NCBI RefSeq assembly: GCF_900177515.1
Contig: NZ_FXAK01000008.1
Span: forward strand, 433,501 to 497,500
Length of the DNA stretch: 64,000 nucleotides
Direction: 5' to 3'
DNA from: Azospirillum oryzae
GTDB taxonomy: Bacteria > Pseudomonadota > Alphaproteobacteria > Azospirillales > Azospirillaceae
Part shown: positions 34,957 through 49,657 of the stretch, piece by piece
How the letters are laid out: the number at the start of each line of letters is the position of its first letter
Position numbering within the stretch: position 1 is the first letter of the stretch
The notes under the pieces: generated by a model
The model's input: the letters and a program-made list of their open reading frames with translations, nothing else
The model's database searches: none
What the model was told of the DNA's origin: nothing
Translations under genes and position numbers: made by a program

Positions 34957-35772
34957 TCAGTCCTCCGCGTCTTCCCCGTCACCGTTGGCCGGCTCGCTGC
35001 CGTCGGCGACATGGACTTGGCAGTCGGCGTTGCCCAGCACCTCCATCAGCTCCGGCGGCGGCAGGCGGTCGGTGAAGAGCGCGTCGAGCACGCTGACGTC
35101 GGCCATGCGGATCATGGCGTTGCGGCCGAACTTGGTGTGGTCGGTGACCAGGAAGACCCGGCGCGAGCTTTCGATGATGGCGCGGGCGACGCGGACCTCC
35201 TGCTCGTCGTAATCCAGCAGGTCGCCTTCGGCGTCGATGCCGCTGATGCCGATGATGCCGATGTCGACCTTGTAGCGGCGGATGAACTCCACCGTCGCCT
35301 CGCCGATGATGCCGCCGTCGCGCTCGCGCACGAGGCCGCCGGCGATGGACAGCGCGAAGTTGGTGTTCTTGTGCAGGATGGTGGCGACGTTCAGATTGTT
35401 GGTCAGCACCCGCAGCCGCTTGTGGCCGAGCAGCGCCTGGGCCACCGCCTCCGTCGTCGTGCCGATGTTGAGGAACAGCGAGGCGTCCTCCGGCACATGG
35501 CGGGCAACCATCTCGGCGATGCGGCGCTTTTCCTCCGCCATCAGGGTCTGGCGGGTGGAATAGGCGATGTTTTCCACGCTGGACGGCACGGTGACGCCGC
35601 CGCGGAACCGGCGGACGGCGGACTGCCCGGCCAGATGTTCGATGTCGCGGCGGATGGTCTGCGGCGTGACGTCGAAATGCTCGGCCAGCCATTGGATCTG
35701 TACCATGCCCTTGGCATGGACCAGGGCCACGATTTCCTGCTGGCGGCGTTCGGCGTCCAGGCGCGCATCCAT
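34957..35772 (-). CDS. glpR: Glycerol-3-phosphate regulon repressor, DeoR/GlpR family
   Basis: A protein of 271 residues. The N-terminal DeoR helix-turn-helix is RRQQEIVALVHAKGMVQIQWLAEHFDVTPQTIRRDIEHL. The effector domain has SLFLNIGTTTEAVAQAL and DIGIIGISGIDAEGDLLDYDEQEV, the sugar-phosphate-binding pattern of GlpR. The acidic C-terminal tail (NGDGEDAED) is extra. It is divergent from the chemoreceptor and glp operon, which it most likely represses until glycerol-3-phosphate binds; the position and family make this a firm inference. Candidate operators lie at 35944-35960 and 38383-38420. Confidence 0.92.
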   Translation of the reverse strand: MDARLDAERRQQEIVALVHAKGMVQIQWLAEHFDVTPQTIRRDIEHLAGQSAVRRFRGGVTVPSSVENIAYSTRQTLMAEEKRRIAEMVARHVPEDASLFLNIGTTTEAVAQALLGHKRLRVLTNNLNVATILHKNTNFALSIAGGLVRERDGGIIGEATVEFIRRYKVDIGIIGISGIDAEGDLLDYDEQEVRVARAIIESSRRVFLVTDHTKFGRNAMIRMADVSVLDALFTDRLPPPELMEVLGNADCQVHVADGSEPANGDGEDAED

Positions 35773-36110
35773 CGGGGGGCTGTCTCCGGTCGGGTGGGGC
35801 GTCAGTGAATCAGATGCGCGGAATGGGTCAAAGCGAAAACGGCAGCTGGGCGGCGGTTCCTAATCGAGGCTGTCCGGGAGCCCGACGAACCTACGGCCCC
35901 GTACGGGAATATGTACGCCGGATATTGTTCGCAACACAAGCATGTTTCTTTACGAAAATGAACGCGCATGGTAAGAGAGGATGCATGCGGTTGCGATGTC
36001 CGTCCGATCGGGGTTGCCGCGACTGACGGCCATGGGTGCCATCCTTCAAACTTGTCTCGATGCCGAACGCTCAAGACTGCTGACAAAAACATAACGTATA
36101 GGAGAGGAAC
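35773..36110. promoter_or_regulatory. Divergent intergenic region between glpR and the chemoreceptor, with a candidate GlpR site
   Basis: The 338-base gap has no convincing gene. It is AT-richer from about 35920 to 36110. The stretch 35944-35960 (GTTTCTTTACGAAAATG) read on the minus strand is CATTTTCGTAAAGAAAC, which shares 12 of 17 bases, including CATTTTC and AAAC at both ends, with 38383-38399 upstream of glpD. This is the best shared-operator candidate for GlpR. The chemoreceptor gene has GGAGAGGAAC as ribosome site at the right end of the gap. Confidence 0.45.
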
Positions 36111-38288
36111 ATGACGCTACTGACGCCGGGTGGGGAGCGGCGGGGCATTCGGCTCGGCATTCAGGGGCGGCTATTCCTCGCCTTCGGCGGGGTGGCGATG
36201 CTGGCGGCCTTTGCCAGCGTAATGGCATGGTGGTCGCTGACCGAGACTGGGCGGTCGATGGGCCAGATCGGCCGCAGCAGTGTGCCGGCCATCGTCCGCT
36301 CGCTCAATCTGGCGAAGGACAGCACGGCCGTCGCGGCCGATGCGCCGGCGGTGGCGGCCTCGCGCGACGTGGCGGAGTTGACCGAACGGATGGATGGCCT
36401 GACCAGGCGGCTGGCGGGTCTGCGTGACCGCATCGCGGCGATGCGCAACCAATCGGGAGCGGGTGCCGGCGGGATGGCTGCGGATGCCGACGCGGTCGCC
36501 GGACTGGCGGAGCGCATGGCGGCGGCGCTGGACACGCTGGGCAAGCGCACCGCCGAACGGCTGGAGTTGGAGGAGAAGCTCAACACGCTGATGGCCGATG
36601 CGGTGATGGCGCATGAGGACTTCACCGATCTGGTGGCGCCGCTGCTGGAGGTGTCGACCCTGTCGGTCAACAATGTGGTGGGCGATCTGGCGGCGGCGCA
36701 GGCGGTCGATGCCGCCACCGGGCTGGGCCGCCGGCTGGCGCAGGAGGAACTGCCGGTCATCACCCAACTGATGAACGTGCAGGCCAACGGCAACCTCGCC
36801 TTCGGCATGATCGCCGCCGCGTCCAGCGTGCCTTATGGCGCGACGCTGAACAACATCCGGTCGAAGTACAATTGGGCGCTGCTGCGCGTCGACAACGCCA
36901 TCGAGGCCTACCCGAAGGACAGTCCCGACCGGCCGTCGCTGGTCAAGGCACGCGACGGGCTGGCCGCCTTCGGCAGCGGCGCCGGCAGCGTCTTCCGCCT
37001 TCGCGACGATCAGGCGCGCATCACCGCCGACATCGAAAGCGCTCTCGCCGAGACGGTGCGGCTGACCACCGAACTGAATGGCACCATCGACGCCGTGGTC
37101 GCCCACCAGCAGGAGCGCACCGACGCCGACGTGACGCAAACCGAAAGCGCAATTTCCGGGGCCGTCGCCGTCCAGGGCGGAGCCGCGGCCGTCGTCGTGC
37201 TGTCGAGCCTGCTGATCGCCTGGTTCTATGTCCGCAACCGGCTGACCCGCCGGCTGCTGCGGGTGATCGACGCCATGCGTGCCGTCGCCGCCGGAGACCT
37301 GACGGCCGACGCCAGGGTCCGCGGACGCGACGAGATCGCCGAAATGGCGGGGATCGTCGGCGTCTTCCGCGACAAGAGCGCCGAGATCGCCCGCCTGCAG
37401 GAGGAACAGGACGCAATGAAGCAGGCCGCCGATGCCGAGCGGTCGCGCACCATCCAGTCCATCACCGCCAGCATCGAGGCCAGCGTGAAGGAGGCCTCGC
37501 GCCACATCGCCGCCGCGTCGGCGGACATGCGCGAGGCGTCGGAAGGCATGTCGGCCACCGCCGAGCAGACCTGCCGGCGCATGACCGACGTGCGCTCCGC
37601 CGTGGCCGACACCGCGACGAATGTTCAGACGGTGGCGGCCACCGCCAGCCAGCTCTCCGCCTCCATCGGCGAGATCACCCGGCGGGTCGGCGATTCCAGC
37701 CAGATCGCCCGCAGCGCGGTGGAGGAAGCGCGCAGCACCAACGAACTGATGGGGGCGCTGGCCACCGCCGCGCAGAAGATCGGCGACGTGGTCGGCATGA
37801 TCAACGCCATCGCCGGTCAGACCAACCTGCTGGCGCTGAACGCCACCATCGAGGCGGCGCGGGCGGGGGAGGCTGGCCGCGGCTTCGCCGTGGTGGCGGA
37901 GGAGGTGCGCAGCCTCGCCGGACAGACCGCCAAGGCGACGGAGGAGATCGCCCAGCAGGTCCAGGCGGTGCGCAGCACGGCGCAGGGGGCGGTCTCCGCC
38001 ATCGACGACATCGGCCGCACCATCAGCCGAATCGACGAGATCACCGCCATGGTCGCCGCCGCAGTGGAGGAACAGTCCGCCGCCACCGACGAGATCGCGC
38101 GCAGCATCAACCACGCTTCCGACGCGGTGCAGAGCATCGCTGACACCGTGGTGTCGGTGGACGACGCGGTGAACCGCACCGGCAGTGCCGCGGCGCAGGT
38201 GGTGGATGCCACCCGCGCGCTTTCGCAACGCTCCGAAAGCCTGAGCAACGACATCGACCGTCTGCTGGGCGGTATTCGCGCGGCGTGA
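36111..38288 (+). CDS. Methyl-accepting chemotaxis protein
   Basis: A chemoreceptor of 725 residues. One membrane helix at about 21-42 is followed by a long periplasmic all-helical region of about 300 residues (several heptad-like stretches), the size of a helical bimodular (HBM-like) sensor. A second membrane helix is at about 346-370, then a HAMP domain to about 425. The cytoplasmic signalling domain includes AGQTNLLALNATIEAARAGEAGRGFAVVAEEVRSLA near 565, the highly conserved hairpin tip. No CheR/CheB tether pentapeptide is at the end. Its place between glpR and glpD suggests sensing of glycerol or a related compound, which is inference. Confidence 0.93.
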   Translation: MTLLTPGGERRGIRLGIQGRLFLAFGGVAMLAAFASVMAWWSLTETGRSMGQIGRSSVPAIVRSLNLAKDSTAVAADAPAVAASRDVAELTERMDGLTRRLAGLRDRIAAMRNQSGAGAGGMAADADAVAGLAERMAAALDTLGKRTAERLELEEKLNTLMADAVMAHEDFTDLVAPLLEVSTLSVNNVVGDLAAAQAVDAATGLGRRLAQEELPVITQLMNVQANGNLAFGMIAAASSVPYGATLNNIRSKYNWALLRVDNAIEAYPKDSPDRPSLVKARDGLAAFGSGAGSVFRLRDDQARITADIESALAETVRLTTELNGTIDAVVAHQQERTDADVTQTESAISGAVAVQGGAAAVVVLSSLLIAWFYVRNRLTRRLLRVIDAMRAVAAGDLTADARVRGRDEIAEMAGIVGVFRDKSAEIARLQEEQDAMKQAADAERSRTIQSITASIEASVKEASRHIAAASADMREASEGMSATAEQTCRRMTDVRSAVADTATNVQTVAATASQLSASIGEITRRVGDSSQIARSAVEEARSTNELMGALATAAQKIGDVVGMINAIAGQTNLLALNATIEAARAGEAGRGFAVVAEEVRSLAGQTAKATEEIAQQVQAVRSTAQGAVSAIDDIGRTISRIDEITAMVAAAVEEQSAATDEIARSINHASDAVQSIADTVVSVDDAVNRTGSAAAQVVDATRALSQRSESLSNDIDRLLGGIRAA

Positions 38289-38382
38289 GCGGGAGATCGG
38301 GCGCTACGCCGGATCGGCCATATTTCCGATAGGAAAGAGGTGCGAACCGGCGTAGCCTCGAAAACATGGTCCGCTGAACAAA

Positions 38383-38420
38383 CATTTTCCTTTTCAAACG
38401 CGAACGAACATTCTATGTTC
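38383..38420 (+). promoter_or_regulatory. Candidate GlpR operator region upstream of glpD
   Basis: Two elements lie in the 187-base gap before glpD: CATTTTCCTTTTCAAAC (38383-38399), similar to the minus strand at 35944-35960, and the inverted repeat GAACATTCTATGTTC (38406-38420) with perfect 5-base arms, followed by CGAAACGAAAG. DeoR-family repressors usually bind such AT-rich repeated sites. Position and similarity support a GlpR role; direct proof is lacking. Confidence 0.5.
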
Positions 38421-38475
38421 CGAAACGAAAGCGGCCGGGTTCGCAAGGAACCGGCGCGGTACGGAGAGGAACCCA

Positions 38476-40086
38476 ATGGCAAACGCGAGCCCTGCAGGAA
38501 CGGACGGCCGGCTCGGCGAGACCGATAAGGCGGTCACCGATCTGCTGATCGTCGGCGGCGGCGTGAATGGCGCGGGCATCGCCCGCGATGCGGTCGGGCG
38601 CGGGATGTCGGTGGTGCTGTGCGAACAGGGCGACCTTGCGGGCGCCACCTCGTCGGCCAGCACCAAGCTGATCCACGGCGGCCTGCGCTATCTCGAATAT
38701 TACGAATTCCGTCTGGTGCGTGAGGCTCTGCAGGAGCGCGAAGTTCTGTTGCGCGCCGCTCCGCACATCATCTGGCCGCTGCGTTTCGTCCTGCCGCATG
38801 ACAGCAGCATGCGTCCGGCCTGGATGGTGCGCATCGGCCTGTTCCTTTACGATCATCTGGGAAAGCGCAAGCTGCTGCCGGGATCGCACGGCGTCGATCT
38901 CACCCGCGCCCCGGCGGGAAAGCCGCTGGCGGGCGGCTTCACCAAGGCATTCGAATATTCGGACTGCTGGGTCGAGGACAGCCGGCTGGTCGTGCTGAAC
39001 GCGATGGATGCGCAGGCGCGCGGGGCGGAGATCCTGACCCGCACCCGCTGCGAAAAGGCCGAACGGCGCAACGGGCTTTGGGAAGCGACGCTGGTCGACG
39101 TTACCACCGGCGCCACCCGCACCGTCCGCGCCCGCGCCCTGGTCAATGCCGCCGGTCCCTGGGTGCGTGAGATGATCGCCAAGCGCACCGGCGTCACCGT
39201 CGACAAGTCGGTGCGTCTGGTCAAAGGCAGCCACATCGTCGTGCCGAAGATGTTCGAAGGTGACCACGCCTACATCTTCCAGAACGACGACCGCCGCATC
39301 GTCTTCGCCATCCCCTACGAGCGCGATTTCACACTGATCGGCACCACCGATCTCGATTATTCGGGCGATCCCGGCGCGGTGGCGATCGCCCCAGACGAAA
39401 TCGCCTACATGTGCCGGGCGGTGTCGCGCTACTTCGCCAAGCCGGTGAGCGAAAGCGACGTGGTGTGGACCTACAGTGGCGTCCGCCCGCTGTTCGACGA
39501 CGCCAGCGGCAACGCCTCGGCCGTCACCCGCGACTATGTGCTGGAGATGGACGAGCCGGCCGGGCAGGCGCCGATGCTGTCGATCTTCGGCGGCAAGATC
39601 ACCACCTTCCGCCGGCTGGCGGAGGAGGCGACGGAGAAGCTGGGCAAGGCGCTGGGCAAGGGCGGAGCCACCTGGACGGCCGACGCGCCGCTTCCCGGCG
39701 GCGACATCGCCGGCGCCGATTTCGCCGGCTTCCTGGCCCGGCTGAAGCGCAGCCGGCCCTGGCTGCCCGATGCGCTGGCCCTGCGGCTGGCGCGGGCCTA
39801 CGGCACGCGGGTGGAGCGGCTGCTGGGCGACGCCAAGGGGCTGGGTGATCTGGGCATCGATTTCGGGGGCGGCGTCTATGAGGCCGAACTCGACTATGCC
39901 GCGCGGGAGGAGTTCGCCATGACCGGCGACGATTTCCTGTGGCGGCGTTCCAAACTTGGGCTGCACCTGGACGCTGCGATCCGGGACGCCATCGGCGGCT
40001 GGTTCGACCGGCGCCGCGAAGCTACGGCCAACGGGGATTCGAGCGGCAACACCGCCACTCTGCGGTCGATGGGAGGAATGCGGTGA
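38476..40086 (+). CDS. glpD: Aerobic glycerol-3-phosphate dehydrogenase
   Basis: The 536-residue membrane-associated FAD enzyme oxidises glycerol-3-phosphate to dihydroxyacetone phosphate and reduces quinone. The FAD motif is DLLIVGGGVNGAGIARDAVGRG; next come the substrate-linked segment ATSSASTKLIHGGLRYLEYYEFRLV and the motif YERDFTLIGTTDLDY; the C-terminal domain ends near FDRRREATANG. Length equals that of known GlpD. AGAGGAACCC precedes the ATG. It is the first gene of the glp operon, and its TGA overlaps the GTG of glpS by two bases. Confidence 0.96.
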   Translation: MANASPAGTDGRLGETDKAVTDLLIVGGGVNGAGIARDAVGRGMSVVLCEQGDLAGATSSASTKLIHGGLRYLEYYEFRLVREALQEREVLLRAAPHIIWPLRFVLPHDSSMRPAWMVRIGLFLYDHLGKRKLLPGSHGVDLTRAPAGKPLAGGFTKAFEYSDCWVEDSRLVVLNAMDAQARGAEILTRTRCEKAERRNGLWEATLVDVTTGATRTVRARALVNAAGPWVREMIAKRTGVTVDKSVRLVKGSHIVVPKMFEGDHAYIFQNDDRRIVFAIPYERDFTLIGTTDLDYSGDPGAVAIAPDEIAYMCRAVSRYFAKPVSESDVVWTYSGVRPLFDDASGNASAVTRDYVLEMDEPAGQAPMLSIFGGKITTFRRLAEEATEKLGKALGKGGATWTADAPLPGGDIAGADFAGFLARLKRSRPWLPDALALRLARAYGTRVERLLGDAKGLGDLGIDFGGGVYEAELDYAAREEFAMTGDDFLWRRSKLGLHLDAAIRDAIGGWFDRRREATANGDSSGNTATLRSMGGMR

Positions 40087-41186
40087 CACTCACACTGGAA
40101 GGCGTGGCCAAGCGCGTCGGCGCCGAACAGCACCTCCACCCGCTGTCGCTGGAGCTGCAAGCCGGCAGCTTCAACGTCCTGCTGGGGCGGACGCTGGCCG
40201 GCAAGACGACGCTGATGCGGCTGATGGCCGGGCTGGACAAGCCGACCGCCGGGCGCGTGCTGGAGAACGGCAAGGACGTCACCGGCGCCTCGGTGCGCCA
40301 TCGCGACGTGGCGATGGTCTACCAGCAGTTCATCAACTACCCGGCGATGACGGTCTACGAGAACATCGCCTCGCCGCTGCGCCGCCAGGGCAAGGACAAG
40401 GCGGAGATCGACGCCCAGGTGCGGCGCACCGCCGCCATGCTGCGGATCGAGCCCTATCTGGAGCGCCTGCCGGCGGAGCTGTCGGGCGGCCAGCAGCAGC
40501 GTTGCGCCATCGCGCGGGCCTTGGTGAAGGGCGCCGGCCTGCTCCTGCTCGACGAGCCGCTGGTCAACCTCGACTACAAGCTTCGCGAGGAATTGCGCGC
40601 CGAACTGCGCGACATCTTCGCGGACGGCAAGACCACGGTGGTCTACGCCACCACCGAACCGCAGGAGGCGCTGGTCCTCGGCGGCAACGTCACGGTTCTG
40701 CATGAGGGGCAAATGCTGCAGACCGGGGCGACCGGCGACGTGTTCCACACGCCGGCGTCGCTGGCCTGCGCGCAGGTGTTCAGCGATCCGCCGATGAATG
40801 TGATGGACGCGATCCTGACCAACGACCGCGTGGCGCTGTCGGACGGCACCAGCCTGCCGCTGTCGGCCCACGACCGCAACCTGCCGGCCGGCCCCTGCCG
40901 GGTCGGCATCCGCGCCAACCACCTGACGGTGCTGCGGCGGAGCGAGCGGCTGGTGCCGATCAAGGGCCGGGTCGCCCTGTCGGAGATCAGCGGGTCGGAG
41001 ACCTTCATCCATCTGCGCCATGGCGATACCACGCTGATCGCGCGGGAGGAGGGGGTGCACAGCCATCCCATCGGCAGCGACATCCAGGTCTATGCCGATC
41101 CCGACCGCATCTTCGTCTTCTCCACCGCCGGGCAACTGGTGGCGGCACCCAACTGGCGGCGCGGCGCGCTGCGCAACATCGCTTAA
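40083..41186 (+). CDS. glpS: Glycerol ABC transporter ATP-binding protein GlpS
   Basis: A nucleotide-binding subunit of 367 residues with a C-terminal TOBE-type domain. Walker A is GRTLAGKTT (35-43), the signature LSGGQ is at 133-137 and Walker B LLLLDE at 153-158. The H-loop, normally ending in His, reads VVYATTEPQEAL, with Thr191 where the histidine should be. It therefore lacks one catalytic switch but donates a normal signature to its partner GlpT. The start GTG 40083 overlaps the glpD stop, behind GGGAGGA. It belongs to the six-gene glycerol importer of rhizobial type. Confidence 0.9.
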   Translation: MTLTLEGVAKRVGAEQHLHPLSLELQAGSFNVLLGRTLAGKTTLMRLMAGLDKPTAGRVLENGKDVTGASVRHRDVAMVYQQFINYPAMTVYENIASPLRRQGKDKAEIDAQVRRTAAMLRIEPYLERLPAELSGGQQQRCAIARALVKGAGLLLLDEPLVNLDYKLREELRAELRDIFADGKTTVVYATTEPQEALVLGGNVTVLHEGQMLQTGATGDVFHTPASLACAQVFSDPPMNVMDAILTNDRVALSDGTSLPLSAHDRNLPAGPCRVGIRANHLTVLRRSERLVPIKGRVALSEISGSETFIHLRHGDTTLIAREEGVHSHPIGSDIQVYADPDRIFVFSTAGQLVAAPNWRRGALRNIA

Positions 41187-41199
41187 GGGGGCGGAAGCG

Positions 41200-42276
<1,077 letters not shown>

Positions 42277-42289
42277 GGAGCCATGAGCC

Positions 42290-44031
<1,742 letters not shown>

Positions 44032-44044
44032 GGGAGGCCGCGTC

Positions 44045-44323
44045 ATGGATATGGGTTGGATGGCGTGGACCGCGCCGACCGCAATCTTCTTCGTCTGCAT
44101 CGCCCTGATGCTGGCCGGCATGACGGTGTGGGAGGTGCTGTCGCCGACGGTGGAGGCCAAGGGCTTCCTGCCGATGCGCACCACCCGCGGCGACCGGCTG
44201 TTCATCGGCCTGCTGGGCAGCGCCTTCATCCATCTCGGCTGGCTCGCCGCGACCGACGTGTCGCTGTGGGGTGCCTCCGCGGTCTCGCTGCTGTGGGTCG
44301 CGTTCGTGATCCGCTTCGGCTGA
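44045..44323 (+). CDS. glpU: DUF2160 small membrane protein of the glycerol transporter operon
   Basis: A protein of 92 residues with two or three hydrophobic helices (APTAIFFVCIALMLAGMTVWEVL, FIGLLGSAFIHLGWLAATDV, SAVSLLWVAFVIRFG). It matches DUF2160, found between the permeases and binding protein in glycerol ABC operons. It is thought to be a small integral accessory subunit; its exact task is unknown. The ATG at 44045 follows AGGGAGGCC. The name glpU is by position and family as I recall from the rhizobial operon. Confidence 0.82.
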   Translation: MDMGWMAWTAPTAIFFVCIALMLAGMTVWEVLSPTVEAKGFLPMRTTRGDRLFIGLLGSAFIHLGWLAATDVSLWGASAVSLLWVAFVIRFG

Positions 44324-44455
44324 GGGGGAGCGAGAGGATTTAACGGGATCCGTTCCTCCGCGGGGATGCGGGGAGGACGGGAAGAACGGTGGTTTCCGCC
44401 GGGCATTGATCAACGAAACGTCAACCAGACACCAAGTCGACAAGTGGGAGGAAGC

Positions 44456-46219
<1,764 letters not shown>

Positions 46220-46281
46220 TCCGGGATGCGGCGACGGGTTCTCCCCCCGGCATTCGTCCTGGTTGAGCCGGAGGTGACCCT

Positions 46282-46320
46282 GGGGCGGCGGCATTCCTTT
46301 GAAAGGCTGGCCGCCGCCCC
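46282..46320 (+). terminator. Hairpin with T-run between glpV and glpK
   Basis: GGGGCGGCGG (46282-46291) pairs with CCGCCGCCCC (46311-46320), with CCTTTGAAAGG forming an inner stem, followed by TTTCTTAT. It resembles a rho-independent terminator inside the operon, 40 bases before the glpK start, and may stop part of the transcripts, protect the upstream mRNA end, or reduce glpK relative to the transporter. Confidence 0.7.
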
Positions 46321-46359
46321 TTTCTTATCAAGCGCAAGAAATCACGAGGGAACGCATCC

Positions 46360-47853
<1,494 letters not shown>

Positions 47854-47989
47854 AAAAGTTCCAGTGGCCGGAATTTGCGGAAATTGTGGCGCAGACGAAC
47901 AAGTCGCTTTCTTCGTCGGCCGGTAGATTGACCTTGGTTGCGCGCTCCTCCCTCGGGTGCGTCGTCCTCGCCACTCCCGCGGGGACACT

Positions 47990-48027
47990 GGGCCGGACGG
48001 ATCATGCCGTCCGGCCCGATTTCTTTT
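47990..48027 (+). terminator. Rho-independent terminator of the glp operon
   Basis: GGGCCGGACGG (47990-48000) pairs perfectly with CCGTCCGGCCC (48007-48017) around a six-base loop, followed by GATTTCTTTT. It lies 136 bases after the glpK stop and in front of the convergent acyl-CoA ligase stop, so it may serve both strands. Confidence 0.85.
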
Positions 48028-48031
48028 CCGG

Positions 48032-49657
48032 TCACACCCCGCCCGGGCTGGTCAGCATGTGGCGGATCTCGCTCTTCAGCAGCTTGCCGGTGGCGGTGTG
48101 GGGCAGGCTGTCGACGAAGCGGACGTCGTCGGGAATGCACCACTTCGCGACCTTGCCGTCGAAGACCGCCAGCAACTCCTCGCGGGTCAGGGCGGAGTCC
48201 GGCTTGCGGACGACGACCAGCACCGGGCGCTCGCCCCATTTCTCGTCGGGAACCGCGACGGCGGCGGCTTCCTGCACGCCGGGATGACCGACGGCGATGT
48301 TCTCCAGGTCGATGGAGCTGATCCATTCGCCGCCGGACTTGATGACGTCCTTGGTGCGGTCGACGATCTGGACATAGCCGTCGGCGTCCATCGTCACCAC
48401 GTCGCCGGTCTCGAACCAGCCCGGCACCGTCTGATGGGCGGGGCTTTCCGTCACGCCGAAATAGCCGGAGCAGACGGTGGGCCCGCGCACCAGCAGACGG
48501 CCGAAACTGGTGCCGTCGCGCGCCACGTCGTTGCCCGAGCCGTCGACCACGCGGAACTGCACGCCGCAGATCGGCCTCCCCTGCTTGGAGGCGAGCGCCA
48601 GGGCGGCGTCGGCGTCCAGCCCGCGATGCTTGCCCTTCGGCATGTTGGCGAGGCCGAGCGGGCTGGTCTCCGTCATGCCCCAGGCGTGCAGAACCTCCAC
48701 CCCCATCTCCTGGAAGCGTTGGATCATCACCGGCGGACAGGCGGAGCCGCCGATGGCGATGCGGCGCATCGTCGTCAGCTTCTTCCTGTTGGCGTCCAGC
48801 CAGTTCAGCAGGGCGAGCCACACGGTCGGCACGCCGGCGGTGTTGGTGACCTTTTCGGCCTCGAACAGCTCGTACAGGCTGGCGCCGTCCAGCTTGCCGC
48901 CGGGGAAGACCAGCTTGGCGCCGACCATCGGCGCGGCATAGGGGACGCCCCAGGCGTTGACGTGGAACATCGGCACCACCGGCAGCACCACGTCCGACGC
49001 CGACAGGCCGAACACGTCCGGCATGCAGGCGGCCATGGCATGCAGGTAGGAGGAGCGGTGGCTGTACAGCACGCCCTTCGGGTTGCCGGTGGTGCCGGAG
49101 GTGTAGCACATGCCGCAGGCGGTGTTCTCGTCCAGCTCCGGCCAGTCGAAACTGTCGGACTGCTCCGCCAGCAGATCCTCGTAGCACAGCAGGTTGGGCA
49201 GCGAGGATTGCGGCATGTTGGCCCGGTCGGTCATCACGACGATGCCCTTCAGCCCGGTCAGCTCACCGGCGATCCCCTCCAGCAGCGGCACGAAGGTCAG
49301 GTCGGTGAACAGTAGCCGGTCTTCGGCGTGGTTGACGATGTAGGCGATCTGTTCCGGGAACAGGCGCGGGTTGATGGTGTGGCAGACCATGCCCGAGCCG
49401 CCGATGCCGTAATAGCATTCCAGATGGCGATAGCCGTTCCAGGCCAGCGTGCCGATGCGGTCGCCCGGCTGCATCCCCAGCGCCGCCAGCGCATTGGCCA
49501 GCTTCTGGGCGCGGACCCAGGCGTCGGCGTAGGTGTAGCGGTGGATCGGCCCCTCGGTGGTGCGCGACACGATTTCGGTGTCGGCATGGTATAGGGCCGC
49601 GTGACGCAGGATCGACGTCACCAGCAGCGGGCCATTCATCATCATTCCGCGCAGCAT
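48032..49657 (-). CDS. Acyl-CoA synthetase, 3-methylmercaptopropionyl-CoA ligase (DmdB)-like
   Basis: A protein of 541 residues of the AMP-forming ligase family. The ATP motif is CYTSGTTGNPKGVLYSH, the second motif GMTETSPLG, and the C-terminal hinge FETGDVVTMDADGYVQIVDRTKD with the catalytic lysine in TATGKLLKSEI. The opening (MLRGMMMNGPLL, then HTINPRLFPEQIAYIVNHAED) resembles the DmdB-type medium-chain ligases. It activates a short- or medium-chain acid as a CoA ester. The exact acid is not readable. It overlaps the end of the MerR regulator gene by 16 bases, so the two are translationally linked. Confidence 0.88.
   Translation of the reverse strand: MLRGMMMNGPLLVTSILRHAALYHADTEIVSRTTEGPIHRYTYADAWVRAQKLANALAALGMQPGDRIGTLAWNGYRHLECYYGIGGSGMVCHTINPRLFPEQIAYIVNHAEDRLLFTDLTFVPLLEGIAGELTGLKGIVVMTDRANMPQSSLPNLLCYEDLLAEQSDSFDWPELDENTACGMCYTSGTTGNPKGVLYSHRSSYLHAMAACMPDVFGLSASDVVLPVVPMFHVNAWGVPYAAPMVGAKLVFPGGKLDGASLYELFEAEKVTNTAGVPTVWLALLNWLDANRKKLTTMRRIAIGGSACPPVMIQRFQEMGVEVLHAWGMTETSPLGLANMPKGKHRGLDADAALALASKQGRPICGVQFRVVDGSGNDVARDGTSFGRLLVRGPTVCSGYFGVTESPAHQTVPGWFETGDVVTMDADGYVQIVDRTKDVIKSGGEWISSIDLENIAVGHPGVQEAAAVAVPDEKWGERPVLVVVRKPDSALTREELLAVFDGKVAKWCIPDDVRFVDSLPHTATGKLLKSEIRHMLTSPGGV

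Noticed and set aside
36171..38228. 685-codon frame on the minus strand
   Set aside because: Antisense to the chemoreceptor; no recognisable domain.
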